Below are positions 49,411-62,300 of a stretch of 64,000 nt of DNA, piece after piece; positions within the stretch are counted from its first letter, which is position 1, and every line of letters begins with the position of its first letter. The notes beneath the pieces are model-generated. The model was not told the origin of the DNA. It did not search any database and worked only from the letters and a program-made list of their open reading frames with translations. Both the position numbers and the translations under genes were made by a program. The stretch covers positions 13,415,501-13,479,500 of the forward strand of contig NC_092568.1 in the NCBI RefSeq assembly GCF_037975245.1, in the 5' to 3' direction. The DNA comes from Apostichopus japonicus. Taxonomy: Eukaryota > Echinodermata > Holothuroidea > Aspidochirotida > Stichopodidae.

Positions 49411-49721
49411 ACGGAAGTTTAAAAGTGCCATCAACATAAGAAAAACTTTGCCCCATTAGTTGACATTTTTCGGTAAATTCTTTAGACAACAAGATAATAT
49501 CTTATCAAAAATCAGAAAAACATTTTGCAGAAACATGTTAAAATTGACGAGATATGAGTTGTCAATTACACATTTTGCAGAAAAATGTTCAATTGCTTGA
49601 GCAATCCAACATTTTTCTAATTTTTGATAAGATATTATCTTGGTAATTAAACAATTTACTTAAAAAATATTGACTTATAAGGGCAATGTTTTCTTATGTT
49701 TGTGACATTTTAAGCTTCCGT
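49411..49721. mobile_element. Foldback MITE-like element just upstream of NUSAP1
   Basis: ACGGAAGTTTAAAA at 49411 is mirrored by TTTTAAGCTTCCGT ending at 49721. The arms stay complementary through AACATAAGAAAA, and the AAGATAATATCTTATCAAAA block at about 49491 is mirrored at about 49620-49640. Within the centre, ACATTTTGCAGAAA occurs twice directly (about 49521 and 49570). It begins about 190 bp upstream of the NUSAP1 start codon. Confidence 0.7.
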
Positions 49722-50111
49722 GGCTATGAATTTGTTTGGAGATCACGACAAGGGGCCATATAGACTCCACTCTGTTACGAACTCGAACTTAGCCAATCCA
49801 AAATTTTGTTTCGGTAAAGGGGTTTTTGATGCAAAATGGTGTTATCCCCAGTCAGGGAATTTCGCTTGTATTTATATAATTATACATGACACCATAGACT
49901 CTACCCTCTGTAACACGCTTCCCTCTTTTCAATCATTTTACTACATTTGTGAATACGACTTTGCGTGTGTGTGTTATAAAATGTAAGGAATTTGCAAGAC
50001 AATTGTGGGGAGGGGGATTGCTGTCCCTGACATATATAATGATATCAGACATTTAAAAAACATTAAGTACTTTTGAGTAGGTATACGCATGTACCCCTTT
50101 TATGTCATATA

Positions 50112-50657
50112 CAATGGCGGCACCAAAAATTCAAGAGGGGGAGGCGGGGCCGGGAAAGCAAGCAGTTTGGGAAGGATAAGGAGAGGGGGAGTCTCAAACG
50201 TACCTATCTAAAGTGTACATCATGGAGTTTGAGGATATTAGGGAACACGTCCTGCTCCCCCCCCCCCCCCCCCATCTACCTTTTCATCGGTGAACAAAAT
50301 TTATTTTTTTACATCATGAAATTCAAAATTGTGACAAACTTTATGCAGAGTCGAACATGCACCCTTTTCAAAAGCAATGTTGATCGATTTCAAGACTGAC
50401 TTCCATGCAGTGACTAGCTGAGCAACGTTTCCGAAAATCACTAATGCGGTAATTTACTTTATATTTGTATCGGGGACCTGGTGGGAGTCTAGGGTAAATT
50501 AGCCCTCGGAAGGCTTAGCATTTTGTAGACTCATATTATACCCACACATGATAAAGGAAATTTGTTTTAGTTTACCACAGCTCACTCAGGGGGGGGGGGG
50601 GGGGACAAGCATCATGATTGGGTTAGAAATCCGCCAGCCCCCTTGGCGCCGCCACTG
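50112..50657. mobile_element. Candidate hAT-like element with CARTGGCGGCRCCAA ends
   Basis: The stretch opens CAATGGCGGCACCAA and closes with the complement of CAGTGGCGGCGCCAA, about 15 bp of inverted ends. The flanking octamers (GTCATATA and TTCATACC) agree at only 5 of 8 positions, so the target-site duplication is decayed or the ends slightly misplaced. It contains long C and G runs at about 50247-50272 and 50589-50604. Confidence 0.6.
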
Positions 50658-51829
50658 TTCATACCTCAGTGACCCAGAGATGTTTTATTTTTCATTAAAG
50701 ACTACAATCCAGTTCCATACGACTCACGGAACTTTCACTAGAACTGTCATGCACTTTGAAATTTAGTAAATGCTCCGCCACTATAAATGTGCAGCAAACG
50801 TGTCAAACAGAGCCGTATATCGCTGTCTATCTGGTGTCAAATACGGTCCTAAAATAGATTTGAAGCTATTGATTTCGTATAACGCCACTCGAGTATACGG
50901 CCTTCTATATACTTCTAGAAGTTGTTACAAAACTTAGCATAATTTGGCAGTTTTTTGCACATAAGCAACCTTGAATGACCTTGGATGACCTAATGGTTTT
51001 TATAAAAAATGTTCTCCTTGATGTCCTAAAGTCTGTCCGAAAATTGTTATTTGCTCCAATGTACACACACAATGTTATTGCTAAAAAGGTATCAGATCCA
51101 ACCTTTGGCCCCTCATAACTTGAGAACTGGGTGTCCGATTGAAGCGGGAGTTGGATTCCTCTATATAGCACACAGAACTCTTATATCAAAATATTGACAA
51201 ACTTTTTTTCTTTGACCCGTATCTCCCAAAATGAGCATATTTTTCCAGATTTGACATTTTAACCTCATAGTAGAATGTAGTTTGACAGACTGATTCAAAA
51301 AAGCAACATTAAAAGTCTGTAAGACCATCCTAACCTGCATGTAAGTTTATTAAAACCAAACCAAACTTTGACCTCTGATAACTTCGCACAGGAACGTCGC
51401 ACGGGGGTCAACTCATGGACAATTTTGATCGGAAAGTACCTTTGAGATTTGAATATGGCTACAAAAATTCAAATAACCAAAGAAACTATTACAGGTCACT
51501 GGAGGTCAACCTGAGGGCAAAGGTCACCCAGATGCGGATCGACTATTGGATTACAATAGCGTAACTCCCAACCTTGATGGACATAAGAATAAGTGAAGTG
51601 CTAATAACATATTATAACTAGTCCGGTTTGCGAAAAAAAATATCTGGAAAGCTATATCAAGAGTAAGTTGATGACGACGTCTTCGGCTCCTCGTGGAGTG
51701 GCCTATTGTTAATCCATTGTTTAATTAATTGTAATACTGACTCCGACGACCAACAACAATTAGTTCATAAAATGGATGATATTCAACAACACTTTAAGTT
51801 GGAAAAAATCCGATAGGAGTACCAAAAGG

Positions 51830-52479
51830 TATACTCGAGTAAAGACTCTGGTACGAGTTCGAGTACACCGAGTATCTATTTACCATGTGCACTCACGAAA
51901 CATATATGTGATCTATTAAGATTAATGTACTTAGTTTGCCATGGAAAAGACAGAAAAGAACGATTATTCTTCACGGTCTGTCATAGAATTAATTTGACCT
52001 CCTGAGCTGGAAGGAGATGGGAAGAGGAGTACTGAGATGGGAGACCGGCCAGGGAACGGCAGCCTCAACCTAATAATCAGACTTACAAGCATTTGATCCT
52101 AATTTGATTCCACGCACAACACATACAGAGAGGCTGGTTGTATTACTCATCCATGCCAATTAAAAATAAGTAAGGAATACAAGCACAGGCACATACATTA
52201 ACACAATTGTCAATACCAACAACACCGACAAAAATACATAACACTAACACAAAGTAACCTATACTACATTATAGTGCAGAACAAACTTGAACTACTTATA
52301 CGGTAATGGGTGTTTCAGGCTAAATAAATCTCGAGTACGATAAAGATGCAAGTACTAAGCTCCGGTTGCGAGTACATGACATTGGCCTTATCATCCCGAG
52401 TAAGAGTATATACGAGCAAAGCCCCGCGGAGTACGAGTACAGGAAAATATAGTTTAGTACGCATACGGACTCGAGTATA
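51830..52479. mobile_element. Candidate TIR element rich in ACTCGAGTA motifs
   Basis: TATACTCGAGT at 51830 and its complement ACTCGAGTATA at 52469-52479 are perfect inverted 11-mers. GAGTACGAGTAC-type words crowd the first 70 and last 170 bp. No clear target-site duplication was found. The ends are best read as subterminal repeats of a DNA transposon. Confidence 0.45.
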
Positions 52480-52775
52480 CTATTCCAGTCTGGTATTGGC
52501 CCCAAATTAAAAGTTGCTAAAGGTTTGCAAAAGTACATTCCTTGTGTTTCTACCTCTACAAATGATTCCATAAACAATAATGAGCTTTAATTTAGACACT
52601 TAAATTTTACAGTGAGGAAAAGACTTTGATGGTGGTATTAAAATGTTTGTTGGCCGGAGTTAGAACATGAGTGACCATTGCTTGACTTTGTAGCGTGTTT
52701 GGGGCCAATAATGATGACTCTGATGTTTAATGGGCCATCTCTCAATATTCAGAGGAATAGAAATACAGCCTGGGC

Positions 52776-52794
52776 ATATATATATATATTTATA

Positions 52795-52862
<68 letters not shown>
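52776..52862. repeat. TA dinucleotide microsatellite
   Basis: About 85 bp of almost pure TA with a few TTTATA interruptions at the left end. It lies about 510 bp upstream of the pinin start codon. Confidence 0.97.
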
Positions 52863-52863
<1 letters not shown>

Positions 52864-53369
52864 TGATCATGGTCTAGACTCTAGAACATATCCTGAAGTT
52901 CTTCTGGCATGTCTTCTGCCCCTCAAATTATTCACTGCATGCCATTCCGGAAAATTTTCATACGACAAAATTCATATCTCAGTGAATGGATAAGCTTTGA
53001 CAGTAGCAGCAATATCTCTGTTAATAGTGGAACATGATTAAAGATTATTTTTGCTTTCTGACCTACTGTGGGAAAAGCAGATGTCTAATCAACACAATGA
53101 TCACGACTGTTTCTGCTACAGCTAAACGGCGCTCCATGTATCAAAAGGACTGAGACCCATTACCGTCACATGTACTTGTCACAGAAATTTATGTTTCTGT
53201 GATACATGTATTACCCTGCAGCGTAACACACACTATTTACAATAAATGCCACGGCGTTGATATCACGACTGTATGGTATGCATATGTAGGCCAGGCCTAT
53301 ACCATACTCTTCAGACTACTGTTACTTGTTAGCGTTGGTGAGACGAACAAGTAAGATACAATCGGAAAG

Positions 53370-56300
53370 ATGTCTGCAACTGTTTCTAGACTCATCCAAC
53401 AAAGGATCGAAAAGACGAAGGAGAGGCTAGAAAATGTTGATGAGAGCATTCGAAAACTTACAGGCCGTGATGCGGAAGAGTGGGGGTACTGTAGATTTTT
53501 TTAAAGCAATTCAGTCTCTAGCATGCCCTAACGTTTGGCCTAATTAAGGCTAACGTTAGGCTACTGACATACTGTTGTGTATACTTTTGGCCTAATCATC
53601 TCGCTAGGCCTTAGACTACAGTGTGGCCTATGCCCAGACTTCTTAGTCAAATGATATTACAACTAGGCCTTTACAATTGGGCGTGCAGTAGCAGAATCGC
53701 TTCCACCAAGCAGTAGGCCTAAAAGCAAAATGTAGTAGTGTAGTAAAGGCTTCATAAATGATGCACCATCGTAGTTGACGCATGTTCAAATATTACTGGT
53801 ACTAATTTAGAATCCGTACCATTTGACTATTTCTGTTAATCCATATCCCGCTTACTATCTCTCTCCCACATTCATGTAGTCACTCCCTATCTCCACCTCC
53901 CGTTCTTCTATCCCCTAATCCTAACCGGATTATACAGTTGTTATTCTGCCGATTCGAAGTAGCCTAAGCTTTCCCATTCATATGATACGGATTCTAAAGT
54001 TAGGCCATATTACTAGCAACGATACAGCAGGCAACCTAAACTTTTTGCAGCCAAGCAGAGTTACATATTTCATGAGTTTTAATTCATTTCAGGTATATGC
54101 TGATCAAATTTTGTTTTTTTTATAGCTTTTAACACCTTCCCCCCAGTTCACACATTTTTTGGTCAGTATGATACCACTATTCTGTGGGACCTGACCTGTC
54201 TGAGCTTAGGAGGCTCAGAGCATAGCAAACAAAGTCAATGGATGTATACTTAGGCCTACACTACAGTTAGTTTATATACATGGCGGAAAGGATCGAAACC
54301 TTTGGAGGAAAGGTATGCCAGTATGTTCCTATGGTGGAATGGCACTAGATCCAGTAGGCCTCACCTAGTGCTAACTGCCAAGCCTAAAGAAAGTTCAGAG
54401 TTTGTATTCTTGAATTATTCACAAGTTATATTATTGAGACCTATAACATTTTTGTATGCATTTTTTATTCCTTGCCCAAAGGCTCAAGGAATCTATGCGA
54501 TGGTGATTGCGTGTGTGTGTGTATGTGACTCCCTTGGCTCGTAAACACGATAACTCAACAATGGCAAGTTGAATTGAAGTCGTACTTGGTACATAGATGC
54601 GCCATACTGAGTAGAAGAACCCTATTGAGTTTGGTGCTCATCTCGTGAATAATAATGAGGTCTCAGGCAGGCCTGTAAAAAGAGGGCAAAACGGGAAGCT
54701 CATTGCCGGGAAATCTTGAAAACTCGCGGGAAATCTCACACGCAGCAAAAAAAAAAAAGGGTTAGAGAAAGAGCCAAAGAGGAAATAAAATTTAAAAAAA
54801 TTATAAATAAAAAATCAGAAACACTAACTTTAGTGTCTGGGTGTCTTTATTTCTCACTTGAAATAACCCAAAATAGCATCATAATTATTTAATACACTTA
54901 ATGGCATCGCCGCCGCAACCCCGCTGAATCTCTCAAGCAAATGTTGGAAAACCTTGTTCAATTTCCCGCGAACACACTGCCGATTTCCCGTCGGTGTTCG
55001 CGCAGTACCTGGGAATTTTCCCAGGTACTGTACATTGCCAAACAACTGTGAGCACTTCCCCTGTCTAACACCTGTTGGTTAACCTTTATTCTTTTTTTGG
55101 CATGTTTCCAAGGAACGTTTTATGTAGTACACGAGGCACAGCCCATACGTACATACACTCATATCATAATAACTTATGTTTTAGGCCACTTGGCATGATT
55201 AACTAAATGCTAAATATTGTTTCCATGTTCTTGTAGAAAACGTCAACTTCGCAAAATACAGTTAGTTGTGTTTTTGTAGTTACGTGAGATCCGTAACCGA
55301 CAAGGTGGTTAGGCTATTTGATATGCACTTAACTATTGTAGGATATTATTTTTTCCGTATTTTTGGAAATTCTAGAAAATACTTTCTTTTTCCCCCGCTT
55401 AACACCAGATGTGGTCTTACGGTTTATTCATAAATGGGTGTACTAGAGCCTTGTTTACATGACATTAGTTGCATTTAAGACGATATGCCAGTTTCGCGTG
55501 AATTTTTCGAAAGTGTTTTGCTCGATCTTTCGTCAAATTTGAAAGGTGTACCAACTTACTTTTCGTACACAATTGGTAATTTCTCTACTGATTTTCAGAG
55601 TTTTTATCTCCATACAGTCAAGTATATACGTTGTGTATTGAGTATAAACTAATCGAGAATGCAACTTATGCAAGAAAACAATGCGGGGATTTCCAGCAGA
55701 CAAATTTTTTCTTTGCGGGATTACTGAGTCAGTTGAAGGAATCCCGCACCTTAGAGGGAACACTGAGCTGAAGTCAAATTCATACGACAGAAAACGTTTA
55801 CTTTCTAACATACAATATAAATTTTTAAAAATGTGGAATGGCAATATTGTTGTTCAAAACATTTCCCGCCAGGCAAATTTTTTACAGCAACCTTCCCGCG
55901 CTGTGCCGTGGGTGTCAGTTTGACATTGACATTGCCCTTGTGAGTGGTTTGGGGACACATCATTACTCGTTATATTGTGACAAAGATTGCGCGCACGCAG
56001 AACTTTTCGTAGGTAGTGTGATGCACTGATTGTCAACATGTGATTGTCATTTTAAAAAGTTTCGATATTATTTGTACGTGAATGAGAGTGAAGTGAGGAG
56101 TGGTTTTTTTCTCGTGCGCTTTGATAAATTGATAGGGGTAGTCGGGTAGGCCCACACGTCAACAAAAATACAAAATGGCTTCGTTTATTTAGTCTTTATC
56201 AAAAATATTTGAAGAAGTGTAAAGTCTGCTCAGTTTGATCGATCCAACACAATTTAATAATAAAGGCTTACTGGGCGTCCTCTTTGAAGGATTTTTATTT

Positions 56301-59300
56301 CATTTGTTCTATTTTTATCGTGAACCATATCCAATTTATCTCTCTGCTCCAAGCCATGCAGCACACTGTACATAAAAACTGATGGGATCCATCGCGCACT
56401 CCATTGCTAAAATACACGTGCTCGCTCCAGCTCCACTGATGTGTAGAGATCAGTGGCTCACTTGCATCTCATGTAACTTTACGATGTTTGTTTACATTAC
56501 ATATTAATAATTGATGTGGTACAATGTGACAGCCGGGTTATAGATGTATAATAAATTATTATCAGACTGGAGTGATTGCTTGAGATGAGACTACTTTGAG
56601 TTTTGTCAAGGTAAGAACTCAAGAAACTGACACACTAAACCAGTTTGTTTTAAAAATTATATTTATTACCTTTTTAAGTTCAAATTAGCACTGGTCTCAA
56701 CGATTGCAAGTTGTTTTAAATCGCCAAAAAGGTGCACCAAATGGCGCCAATTGCATCCTCATTTTCAAAAATCTGTACCTTGTGAGGGGGGGCACATCCC
56801 CCCTCACACACCCCCCTGCGCCGCTAAAGCGGCGCAATGGCTGCTCAGCAGCCATATGGTTCGTGGGAAATTATACCGTCCTTGCAGGGAAAAAAACATT
56901 TTTTACAGCCCTGGTCTCAGGGTCAAATGTAAACATTTTCAGAATTGAATCATACTCTGTGTGAAGGTGTTGGTAGGTAGCGGGTACATGATAATGTATG
57001 TTCAATGCGATATTATGCACATTTATTAGGGGGCAGGGCTAGAGCTGATTTTTGCTAAAAATAGCTTGTAAACATGGTAAGTTAACATATTTAGTAGGTA
57101 GGTCCACAGTTAGTGAAAGTTTATAAATAGGAGTGTAGCCATATTGCCATAGCCTACCTGAGAAGTGGAATGGCCTTCCATTCATTGAAAATTAATAGCA
57201 TTCAGTGTATTGTATTGTTTTATGCAGTTTTCATATAAAATTATTAAAAGTCAATTTATTTTTATTAAGCTCATTAATTCCAAAGCATGTCAAGGTGACC
57301 ATTTGAATTATGTGAGCCTGGTAGGTTTGTAAGTTTATTAGTTGTCTGCAAGAGAAGCTTGCATGCAATAAATGATCATCTGGCATATATATATTTCAAG
57401 GTTTTCAATTTTTCATCTTACAGGCAAGCAGGTGACCAAAGGCGGGTTTCCATTGGAGATAGAGGAGGAGGAGGAGGAGGAGGGAGTAATATTGGAGGGC
57501 GACTTGGCCAACGTGGGGTGGCAGGGAGACTGGGTCCCAGAAGAGGAGGTGGCAGAGGCAGAGGACAGATTGGGCTAGGGTAAGCACAGCTTTGGTACAG
57601 TGGGTCAGACTGTAAAGTTATTTTTGCACTGGGAAATCAAAAGGGAGCATTGAATATGCGTGGAAAACACAGCTTCAGATCAATTTTTCTGTGGAAATGT
57701 TCATAAGACCATACTGTTGGTGCATTACCTATCTTGGAAAGGTAACTACAAATCACAGCGAGGTTCCAAGGCGTGAGTATAAATGAATGAATGCAGGTGT
57801 TTGTTGGTTGAGAGCCAGAGTGTAACTGTCTCCTGTATTTACTATCAGGCCAGAGTTACATCACAACGGATGTATTAATTAGCATAGCATGTAGAGCTTT
57901 CAATTGCATAATTTGTTTGGCACAACTATACTTATAGGTGCAGTATGTGTTTGAATATATAACACATAACATCCGAGGGACATCAATTCCATTCCAAATG
58001 AAAATATTTTTGCCATAAAAAAAAAGGCTGTCAACTACATATTTTATTATATTAAACAACATCTTTAAGATGTCAATAATATATTCAAACCAATATATGC
58101 TTATATAATAAATGTTCATGGCTAGCTCACCTCTGAAGCAGAGTGAAGATATATTAAGTCAGTTTGTAACAACAGAAAAAAGAAAGAGTGAATATTAAAT
58201 GATACAAAAGTTGCTTTTTCACCTGGACCTTCATCAGTCTGGAAGCCACTGTTATTTTATTTTCTGTTAATTTTATTTAAAAATGTCTCCGAATTGTTGG
58301 GTAGTTCCAATAGTTGCATGGAATGGATGAACATTCGCAACTGTGATTTGTACTTTTGGCAACTCCAATTTGAGCACAGAAAGGCAAATTGTTTATATAG
58401 TAACAGTAACATTTCCTGAAGCGGCTGATGAACAGCAGGTACTGAAGAAAAGAAAACTGTTAAGTTTGACCAAAAACTGAGTCGGGAATGCTTTGCAATC
58501 AGACAAACTTTGCACAGATTTTAATAGTGTCACTGAAATTGTGCAAGTGACTGTCTATTGTGACCAGCCATTCTTAAATTATGTAATCTGAAGAGAAATC
58601 ATTGGAATGCACATGTACTGTTTGACAGAATATAAATTATTGACATTAAGATGCATTCGTTACAAAACTTTTTATTTTGCCACCAACGCTGTGGGTAATT
58701 AATCTTTTTGCTTCTTTTTCAGATCGAGGATGGAGACTTTTCAGAGACCGGGAATGCCCGTGAGACGGCAAAGCACAGGCAGTGCCTTCAGTAGGTGTGT
58801 ACTGCATGCCTCTTAATGTCAATTATTCATTCTTAGCTGATGTATTATTACCACAGTAGTTTTATCTTTCATCAAGGAAAAGGAACGAGACAATCCAGTT
58901 TGAATCTATTGCATTTAATATCAGCTGGTTGCAATTGCAGCATAATTTTTTAAGCTATAAACCTGCATGAAAATATGTTGCCTTGTTAGTGTTTTGCGTT
59001 AACGTTTCATTTGAAAAATTATTAATATCTGGAGAACATGTACTAGATTGCATTACATATTAACACTAAACATAGACCTACCACACTTTCATAACATATG
59101 TTTATATTCTAGTCTACTGTTCATATGTGAATTTCAGCTGAAGCTGTAATTGTCATTTACTGGTGAGGATAATCCTCTATTTGTTTCATCTTTTGGAATT
59201 TCTATGAAGGATGTGTACAAACAATATATTAGTAACTTGAGTGATTTTGGTCGGAAGTGGAATACATATTTATGAAACACAACCAGCTAATTATGATGTG

Positions 59301-62300
59301 GTAAAGTGACAAAGCCTAATGTTTTGGTCTTAGAATGGTCTTGTCCAAAATGTATTTTACAATCTTGAAACTGACTACAATTGTTTCTTTCGTCACCCTC
59401 AAGGCTTGGTAGCCGTGTGGAACCCAGGGACAGGGATCGGGACAGGGATAGGGAAGAAAGTGATGAAGAAGAAGAAGAAGATGAAGCCAAGAAGGTACGG
59501 GATCTTCATAAGAACGAAATGACTTACATAATTATAGTATTATAGTCTGTCAATGATAGCTAAAACATGGGTTAATTTTCCTTAAGCAGGGTGGTGGTCA
59601 CTTTGGTTAATTATAGTTATTGCAATGTGTTTGTTTGAGCAAATACAGATTTCATCCTGTACTCTTGAGTTGTTTATCCTTGTTTTCCTCCAGCCCACTC
59701 TGCAGTCCTCAGTTGTAGCCACTGCTCCTGTTGTCAAGTCCAGGGAAGATACCGTAAAGGACCAGCAAAAAGATACTCGTGGTCGAGCCAGGTATGTTAG
59801 TAAATTTTCTGACTGTTGTGTCAAGTAAACTTGCTTTGTATATATAATGTCAATATAACAATGGTGTTTCATTCATTCCCATACCAGTGATGTGGTAACC
59901 CCATCCCAGTAAACTTGCTTTGTATATAAAGTGTCAATATGACAGTGTACCTGGTGTTTCATTCATTCCCATACAAGTGATGTGGTAACCCATCCCAGGC
60001 ATATCATGAACACTTACATACTTTCCAATAGCTATTTAAAATAAATGCCAATAGTGAGTAATAGATGCCAATAAATCTTAATCAAAAACATCATATTTCA
60101 TGGTTTACCACCAAATACTTGGAAAAGAATAAGTTCAGTTGTGGTGTTCACACATCTCAAGAGACTCAAGTTTGCTGATACAGGAAATATATAGCTCTGT
60201 CTGTTATCTCAGTCACTGCAAGACCAATGTCCATTACTACCACAAATATTCAATATACATCTCCTGTCTCCATTGGCTGTCTAAACACTGTCCTAGAGGC
60301 TGTTTACCTCTCATGACAGAGTATTTCACATTTTTTCTTTGCCACATGTCTCCTGCGATACTTCACTATACAATATAACCTTTACCTGGTTTAATGTATT
60401 TTCATACCCATTGCTCCAATGCTCAGCATTACCTATTAAAAAGTGGTGTTTGGTATATATTGACACTGTGGAAGGTGATGTATGTGTGATCATATATATC
60501 GTATATAAAGCATATGTGTACTTACTCTCTATATCGATTTTTTCACAGTTGCTACTATGTTACCCAATATTTGCTCGCTAAATGAAAACATAGCACATGT
60601 TGCATCCTACATAAAATTGCTTGTTACTTTAAGCAGTTCTAAGGTTATGTTGACTTTGTCCACGGTGTAGTGATTTCTAAAATGCGTTTTGAATATCCTT
60701 GGTCAGTTAGTAGTACTAGGACATACTCTGTTTTAAAATTTCCTCTGTTTTTCTTTAACATAACTCTGCCTGGTAATATCACTCAGCACACCTATATTTT
60801 TCTTTTTGTCTTCTTCTTTACAATGTCTCATTGAAAAAATATCTCCGAAAACAGTGTTCAATGTTTAAAATTATGTGATGGACATGTCAGTGTAAGTTTT
60901 TTACCTTTTTTGAAAGAGACATAAATGTGGCATTCATGTGTTTTACAAAACTAACTGTTTGAGATTCTCTCTGCCCTCACAAACATATATATATATCAAT
61001 ATTTTCTTCTGTTACTGTTACTTGTCATTTAGCCTTTGAAGAAGATCTTTCTAGGATCGAAACGTCAGGCCAACTTACTTTTACACACACACACACATCA
61101 ATATTTTCTCATAAGATCAATTTATTTTTATCCTTGCTGGAGGCAAACGGAATCTATGCCTTGGTGATGGCCTGTGTGAATATGTGTTTGTGTTGCCTTG
61201 TCTTGTAAACACTGTTACTACAAAAGTAAAAGTACAAAAGTAAATGGACATCATATTTGCTATACATAGACTCAGCTTATTGAGTACAAGAACACTGTTC
61301 CTCTTTGTAAAGAAAAATGTTGTAAACTCTGTGTATTGAACTGCTGGAGAGCAAGGAAAATTGCTGAAAAGGAGAAAAAATTGGGTGGTAAAAGTTTGCT
61401 TTCTGCTAAACTTGAATTCTTTCTGTGACTCTATGATTGCTCACATGACAAATTGTCAATTTTTTACAAATAAGTATTTTGTCAGCACATCTCCTTCTTC
61501 CAGTAGTAATGAATATGTAATAATACTGTGCATGTCTTTGTACAGTGTTGCAAGTATAGACATTCTTTACAATGTAATGATTGTGGACATTTGTGTCTGA
61601 TTTAAGCATAAAGGATCTGATGAAACTTGATGTCATCTTCTTTTTCTTTCTTGCAGGAATAAGAGAATGTTCGGTCTGTTGCTTGGGACTCTTCATAAAT
61701 TCAAACAAGAAGCCACTCATTTTGAAGACAAGGTGAGAAAACTACATGTGATAACAAGAATTTAGAACTACTTTTGTTTTCTTGAAAGAAATCACTTTAA
61801 ACCATGTAGTGCTTAGTGGATGTTGTTTCTCCTGTATGAATTCACAGATCTTGCAAACTCATTAGCTCCGCTGTTTAGTAATCAATGAATATTCACAATT
61901 GCGGTTATAAAGAGGGTCAGACACAAATGTAACCTATCCCAAAGTATGAACCTGACAAGAAGTAACTTGGCCACCTGTATGTCAGAACTAAAACCTTTCG
62001 CCAGCTTTAACGATTGTCATCTGACAATTTCCTTTCTGATATGCACTCTTTGAACGTCAGACGTCCAACGTTGCCTTTCTTTCTTTCCTTTGTGGAGTGG
62101 GCAAGTTCGTCTGCTTGGCGTTCAAGCAATGTTGTCTGGGCATAAAGTGTTCTGCATACCTATACTGTGGATGTATTCCCCGTATAGTATGTGCGGTTCT
62201 ATATTACGTAGATTGATTACACATTTACCCTTCTGTGTTTACTACTTCAAATAATAACATCTACCCGAGACTGGAAACTTCATCCCTCATTTATCTTGCA

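Larger units (their letters stand above)
49219..53369. promoter_or_regulatory. Divergent intergenic region between NUSAP1 and PNN
   Basis: Contains the 5' flanks of both genes, which point away from each other. Between them lie the foldback element (49411-49721), two TIR candidates (50112-50657, 51830-52479) and the TA microsatellite. The stretch 50900-51560 has no gene but looks repetitive, with AAGGTCA/GGTCAC-type words. A hairpin TCACAGAAA...TTTCTGTGA stands at 53179-53202, about 170 bp before the PNN start. No core promoter motif is clear. Confidence 0.4.

Noticed and set aside
52678-52993. Frames reading long Tyr-Ile repeats
   Set aside because: They are translations of the TA microsatellite, not genes.
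57359-57587. Minus-strand Leu-rich frame opposite pinin exon 2
   Set aside because: Antisense of the GGA repeat; the plus strand has full splice and homology support.
59287-59490. Minus-strand poly-Ser frame
   Set aside because: It is the antisense of the acidic and RDRD-coding pinin exon 4.
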